From: UBA6016 sp041915365
GTDB lineage: Bacteria > Campylobacterota > Campylobacteria > Campylobacterales > UBA6016
Direction: 5' to 3'
Length of the DNA: 64,000 nucleotides
NCBI GenBank assembly: GCA_041915365.1
Contig: JAYSBP010000002.1
Span: forward strand, 62,001-126,000
This document shows positions 60,969-64,000 of this stretch, in pieces. The position numbers and the translations under genes are program-made. The notes under the pieces were generated by a model, which saw only the letters and a list, made by a program, of their open reading frames with translations, was not told the origin of the DNA and ran no database searches. Numbering within the stretch: position 1 is the first letter of the stretch; the number at the start of each line of letters is the position of its first letter.

Positions 60969-61589
60969 ATGACTTTTTTGGAAAAGCTAATGGAGGTCAT
61001 TGTGGATGAAGGAATTAACACTCCAAAGGCGCAAGTAGAGAGATATTTGAGCCCTATTTTGGCGATTTTTTTGCCAGATATTTTTAGTCAAAAATTTGGG
61101 AAAAAATATACAATGATAGCCCCTGAATTCCCGATAAGGAAAGGGAGAATTGAAAATGACGGAACAAATCAATCTACAAACATAGACTACCTGATGTTCA
61201 ACGAAACAGACAAGAAATTTGCATTTATAGAGCTCAAAACAGACTCTAGATCTTTTAAAAAGTCGCAACTAGATATATACAACAAGCTGCAAGACATATC
61301 CGATAAAAAAGAGTATATTTTTGGGCAAATGCTATTTGACGACCTCAAGGAGATACATAAAGCCAGCGCCCAAAAGGGAAAATACGAAAACTTTATCAAG
61401 ACAGTGTGGGACGAAGATAAGTACAACACAATCAACGATATGGAGATAATCTATCTACTTCCTGCAAAAATTAAACTCCAAAATCTAAATGCGTTATCTT
61501 TCAATGATTTGCCATCGGTAATAACATCCGAATACGCAAAAGAGTGGAATATCATTCGAGAAAAACTACTAATGCTAGATAACAACTAA
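60969..61589 (+). CDS. PD-(D/E)XK-like nuclease
   Basis: A 206-aa protein. NIDYLMFNETDKKFAFIELKTDSRSFKKSQ (in part) gives Asp73, Glu88-x-Lys90 and following polar residues, the spacing of PD-(D/E)XK endonucleases; Glu53 in EFPIRKG may complete the site. The rest is helical and not recognised. It has a good ribosome site (AGGAG) and lies eleven bases after the metallo-hydrolase gene. Family assignment rests on motif and strand pattern; whether it cuts DNA or RNA is unknown. Confidence 0.68.
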   Translation: MTFLEKLMEVIVDEGINTPKAQVERYLSPILAIFLPDIFSQKFGKKYTMIAPEFPIRKGRIENDGTNQSTNIDYLMFNETDKKFAFIELKTDSRSFKKSQLDIYNKLQDISDKKEYIFGQMLFDDLKEIHKASAQKGKYENFIKTVWDEDKYNTINDMEIIYLLPAKIKLQNLNALSFNDLPSVITSEYAKEWNIIREKLLMLDNN

Positions 61590-61594
61590 CAGCT

Positions 61595-62365
61595 TTGATT
61601 ATTGAGGTAGCGTATATCACGCACGCAGGAGTAGTCAAAAAAATAAATCAAGACGCTATATTATTAAATAGTACAGTAGCAACAAACAATAGCAAGGTAT
61701 ACGGTCTGGAAATAGCAGATGAAAAAGCAATTTTGGCTATATCTGATGGCGTTAGCTCGTCACCAAGGCCAGACGTTGCCAGCCGATTAACCTTGGAATA
61801 TTTGTCTGCGGCATTTTTTGAGTCAAATGTGTTTTCGCCAATCAAGACGATAAGAGATATTCAAGATAAGTTGTCAATATACGCCAAACAGGACAAAAGC
61901 TTCAAAAACTCTTCTTGTACGCTTGCCGGGATTGTATTTGAAGGGCGAAAAATTAAAATATTCAATGTGGGCGATACCAGAGTATATAAAATACAAAACA
62001 ACAAACTTGAACAGCTTAGTCATGACCACACTGTATTAAACACATACATCCAAGAAGGCATCATCAAGCAAAAAGATAAAAATGCCTATGCCAGCAACTA
62101 CAAAATGTTAGATAGCTGCATTATCGCCAATTTTGATGCGGATGATTTTGAGATATATACCAGTGAATGGCTAGAGGCCAAAAACGGCGATGCTTATATG
62201 ATATGTAGCGACGGCTTATCGGACTTGCTAGGCGATGACCAAATGTCGAATATTATAAATTTATCCAATATAGAAGTAACTATAAACAACTTATTTGAAA
62301 GCGCAATGCAAATTGGAGGATACGACAATATCTCTATTGTTATTTGCAAAGTAAAACAAAGCTAG
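61595..62365 (+). CDS. PP2C-family serine/threonine phosphatase
   Basis: A 256-aa phosphatase domain with a full set of metal-site motifs: NQDAILL (Asp20), AISDGVSSS (Asp51), VGDTRVYK (126-133), SDGLSDLLGDD (205-215) and GGYDNISIVI (241-250). It therefore should be active. There is no membrane segment or sensor domain, and no kinase gene is in the window. It starts with TTG five bases after the nuclease stop, without a strong ribosome site, so it is probably translated by coupling. It may control the nucleases (inference). Confidence 0.88.
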   Translation: MIIEVAYITHAGVVKKINQDAILLNSTVATNNSKVYGLEIADEKAILAISDGVSSSPRPDVASRLTLEYLSAAFFESNVFSPIKTIRDIQDKLSIYAKQDKSFKNSSCTLAGIVFEGRKIKIFNVGDTRVYKIQNNKLEQLSHDHTVLNTYIQEGIIKQKDKNAYASNYKMLDSCIIANFDADDFEIYTSEWLEAKNGDAYMICSDGLSDLLGDDQMSNIINLSNIEVTINNLFESAMQIGGYDNISIVICKVKQS

Positions 62366-62410
62366 AAGGCAATACGCTAAAATACCGCTAATCAAACATC
62401 AGGAAAACTC

Positions 62411-63724
62411 ATGTCATTTTCAAAACTAGGCTTATCGCAGCAGCTACAACAGAGCGTAAAAGAACTGGGCTACGAAGCCCCGACACCGATACAATCTGGG
62501 GTCATTCCGCTAGCTCTAAAGGGGCGGGATATTTTGGCGGCGGCACAGACTGGTACGGGCAAGACGGCGGCTTTTGCCCTGCCGATACTTCAGCTTTTGA
62601 GCGAAAAAATAGATGGCGAAGAGACATGCACACCAAAAGCTCTTATTCTGGTGCCTAGCCGTGAGCTAGCTATGCAGGTAGCTACAAATATAGAGGCTTA
62701 TGGGACGAATACAAATGTCAAAATAGCGGCGATATACGGCGGGGCAAACATAGCTCCGCAGTCCAAAAAGCTCCTCGCAGGCGTAGACCTCATCATAGCC
62801 ACCCCCGGGCGACTCCTCGACCATCTGAAACTCAAAAATGTCGGATTATCAAAGATAGAGTATCTAGTGCTAGACGAGGCAGACACGATGCTAGATATGG
62901 GGTTTGTCCGTGATATAGAGGCTCTGCTCCAAAGAATCCCCGCAAAAAGGCAGACGATGCTATTTTCGGCGACGCTATCTGGCGGGGTCAAGAGGCTATC
63001 CGAGACAATCCTCAAAAAACCGCAGCTCGTACAAGTGGACGCTTATGCCAGCGTAGCGGACGAGATCAAGCAAATCGCCTACACCGTAGACAAAGAGCAG
63101 AAAACGGAAATGCTCTCTTACCTCATCGGCTCTAAAAATTGGAAGCAAGTGCTTATCTTTTGCCGCACCAAAGCGGGGGCGGAAGGGCTTGCAAAAGACT
63201 TTGAAGATAGAGGACTGGGGAGCGAATCCATCCATAGCGACAAGACGCACGGAGCCAGAGGCAGGGCGCTTGAAAGGTTCAAGGAGGGCAAAGTCAGAGT
63301 CCTAGTAGCCACAGACCTAGCCGCCAGAGGCATCGACATCGACAATCTGCCTCATGTCGTAAACTACGATGTGCCGCACATCCCAACAGACTACATCCAC
63401 CGCATAGGCAGGACGGGGCGAGCGGGCAACGAGGGAGAGGCGGTAACGCTGCTATCCTCGGAAGAAGCGCACAGCTTCAAAAAAATAGAGGAGCTACTGG
63501 GCAAGCCAATCGAAAAAATGGTGCTTGCAGGGTATGAGCCGACCAAACTACCTGAGCCGAAAAAGAAAACTCAGGGAGCCGGCAAAACAGCGGGAGCCAA
63601 AAAAGGGGAGCACCGCAAGAAAACCCCGGGGGCATTCGGAAGCAAACCCAAAAAAGAGCCGCTAAGAGGCAGAGCATACATAGAGGCAAAAGCTGCGGGT
63701 AAAGGGCGCAAAGGCTCAAAATAA
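62411..63724 (+). CDS. rhlE: DEAD-box RNA helicase, RhlE-like (copy 2)
   Basis: A 437-aa helicase with the standard motifs (GYEAPTPIQ, AAAQTGTGKTAA, PSRELAMQ, DEADTMLDMGF, FSATLSGG, ATDLAARGIDIDNLPHV, HRIGRTGRAG) and a long basic Lys/Gly/Pro-rich tail (KKKTQGAGKTAGAKKGEHRKKT, in part) for RNA binding. It is clearly GC-richer than the module to its left. It is paralogous to the helicase at 56050, not identical. An AGGAAAA site precedes ATG 62411. It begins 45 bases after the phosphatase. Confidence 0.95.
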   Translation: MSFSKLGLSQQLQQSVKELGYEAPTPIQSGVIPLALKGRDILAAAQTGTGKTAAFALPILQLLSEKIDGEETCTPKALILVPSRELAMQVATNIEAYGTNTNVKIAAIYGGANIAPQSKKLLAGVDLIIATPGRLLDHLKLKNVGLSKIEYLVLDEADTMLDMGFVRDIEALLQRIPAKRQTMLFSATLSGGVKRLSETILKKPQLVQVDAYASVADEIKQIAYTVDKEQKTEMLSYLIGSKNWKQVLIFCRTKAGAEGLAKDFEDRGLGSESIHSDKTHGARGRALERFKEGKVRVLVATDLAARGIDIDNLPHVVNYDVPHIPTDYIHRIGRTGRAGNEGEAVTLLSSEEAHSFKKIEELLGKPIEKMVLAGYEPTKLPEPKKKTQGAGKTAGAKKGEHRKKTPGAFGSKPKKEPLRGRAYIEAKAAGKGRKGSK

Positions 63725-63756
63725 ATGCTAAAATAGGCAAACAAAAAAGAGGGATA

Positions 63757-64000
63757 ATGAAAAAAGCACACATTCCGCCTTTTACTATTACGCCAAAAGC
63801 GCTCAACTTAGCTATAGAGATAATGCAATTGGTTGGCAAAGTCGAAAAAGGCTACGAAGCAAATGTAATGCTGCGCAAGAAAAATCGTATCAAAACCATC
63901 ACGGGCACCTTAGCAATAGAGGGCAACACCCTTGACAGCGAAAAAGTAACCGCCTTACTTGACGGCAAAAAGGTAATGGGAACAAAACAAGAGATACAAG
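63757..64000 (+). CDS. Fic-family protein, N-terminal part (runs off the window)
   Basis: The first 81 codons are present. The N-terminal Fic segment IKTITGTLAIEGNTLDSEKVTALLDGK (in part) is typical. TLAIEGN fits the autoinhibitory motif [S/T]xxxE[G/N] of Fic proteins that carry it in an N-terminal helix. The AMPylating HPFxxGNGR motif lies beyond the edge. AGAGGG precedes the ATG. Type (toxin, regulator or effector) cannot be told. Confidence 0.88.
   Translation, partial: MKKAHIPPFTITPKALNLAIEIMQLVGKVEKGYEANVMLRKKNRIKTITGTLAIEGNTLDSEKVTALLDGKKVMGTKQEIQ

Overview
The window looks like a chromosomal segment of a motile, nitrogen-fixing member of the Campylobacterota (the former Epsilonproteobacteria). 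The signs are an AT-leaning genome with dense, overlapping genes and many TTG/GTG starts. Flagellar promoters are of the Campylobacter type: a sigma-54 site before flgI and sigma-28 sites before flgM and flaG. MqnA points to the futalosine menaquinone route, and gene neighbourhoods such as argF-hemB-ribA-rsmG, flgK-flgN-flgM-flgJ-flgI and tlpA-ftsY-radA are, as I recall them, shared with Campylobacter relatives. The genus cannot be fixed from the sequence alone.

Layout. 1-10 kb is housekeeping: argF (partial), hemB, ribA, rsmG, a flavoprotein operon, gpsA, a potassium channel with a companion RCK protein, gatB, a ThiE-like gene and atpB. 10.4-13.3 kb holds a five-EF-hand protein divergent from an OmpR-type two-component system, with paired 11-bp-spaced repeats between them. 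14-23 kb is flagellar: flgK, flgN, flgM, flgJ-like and flgI on the minus strand, then flaG, fliD, fliS and a small fliT-like gene on the plus strand. 23-34 kb is housekeeping again (J-domain protein, rny, formyl-THF cycloligase, a TlpA lipoprotein, ftsY, radA, a CPA2 antiporter, argJ, rpmB, rpe, trpF). 33.5-37 kb is accessory: a SIR2-like protein, an acyltransferase, and a HepT/MntA toxin-antitoxin pair coupled to an AT-rich acetyltransferase-like gene. 37-48 kb has htpG, a flippase-like protein, mqnA, moaD-moaE, a DedA protein, a TPR-glycosyltransferase fusion, a TsdA-like dihaem cytochrome divergent from a periplasmic rhodanese, a four-repeat membrane protein and tmRNA. 48-50.5 kb holds an Hpt protein and a diguanylate cyclase.

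50.5-56 kb is the cofactor and accessory part of a nif cluster, read right to left: nifE, nifN, nifX, a NifX-associated protein, nif-specific ferredoxin, a short-T-loop PII protein, nifW, nifZ and two [2Fe-2S] ferredoxins. nifHDK and nifB are not in the window.

56-64 kb is the most unusual part. Two DEAD-box helicase genes flank a compact, more AT-rich module: a WYL regulator, then a tight four-gene operon. The operon encodes a protein resembling the fingers/helix-hairpin-helix part of DNA polymerase III alpha without its catalytic domain, an RNase J-like metallo-beta-lactamase-fold protein, a PD-(D/E)XK-like nuclease and a complete PP2C phosphatase. A Fic-family gene begins at the right edge. 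I do not recognise this combination as a described system. A WYL-controlled nucleic-acid-targeting defence or stress module is the best inference.
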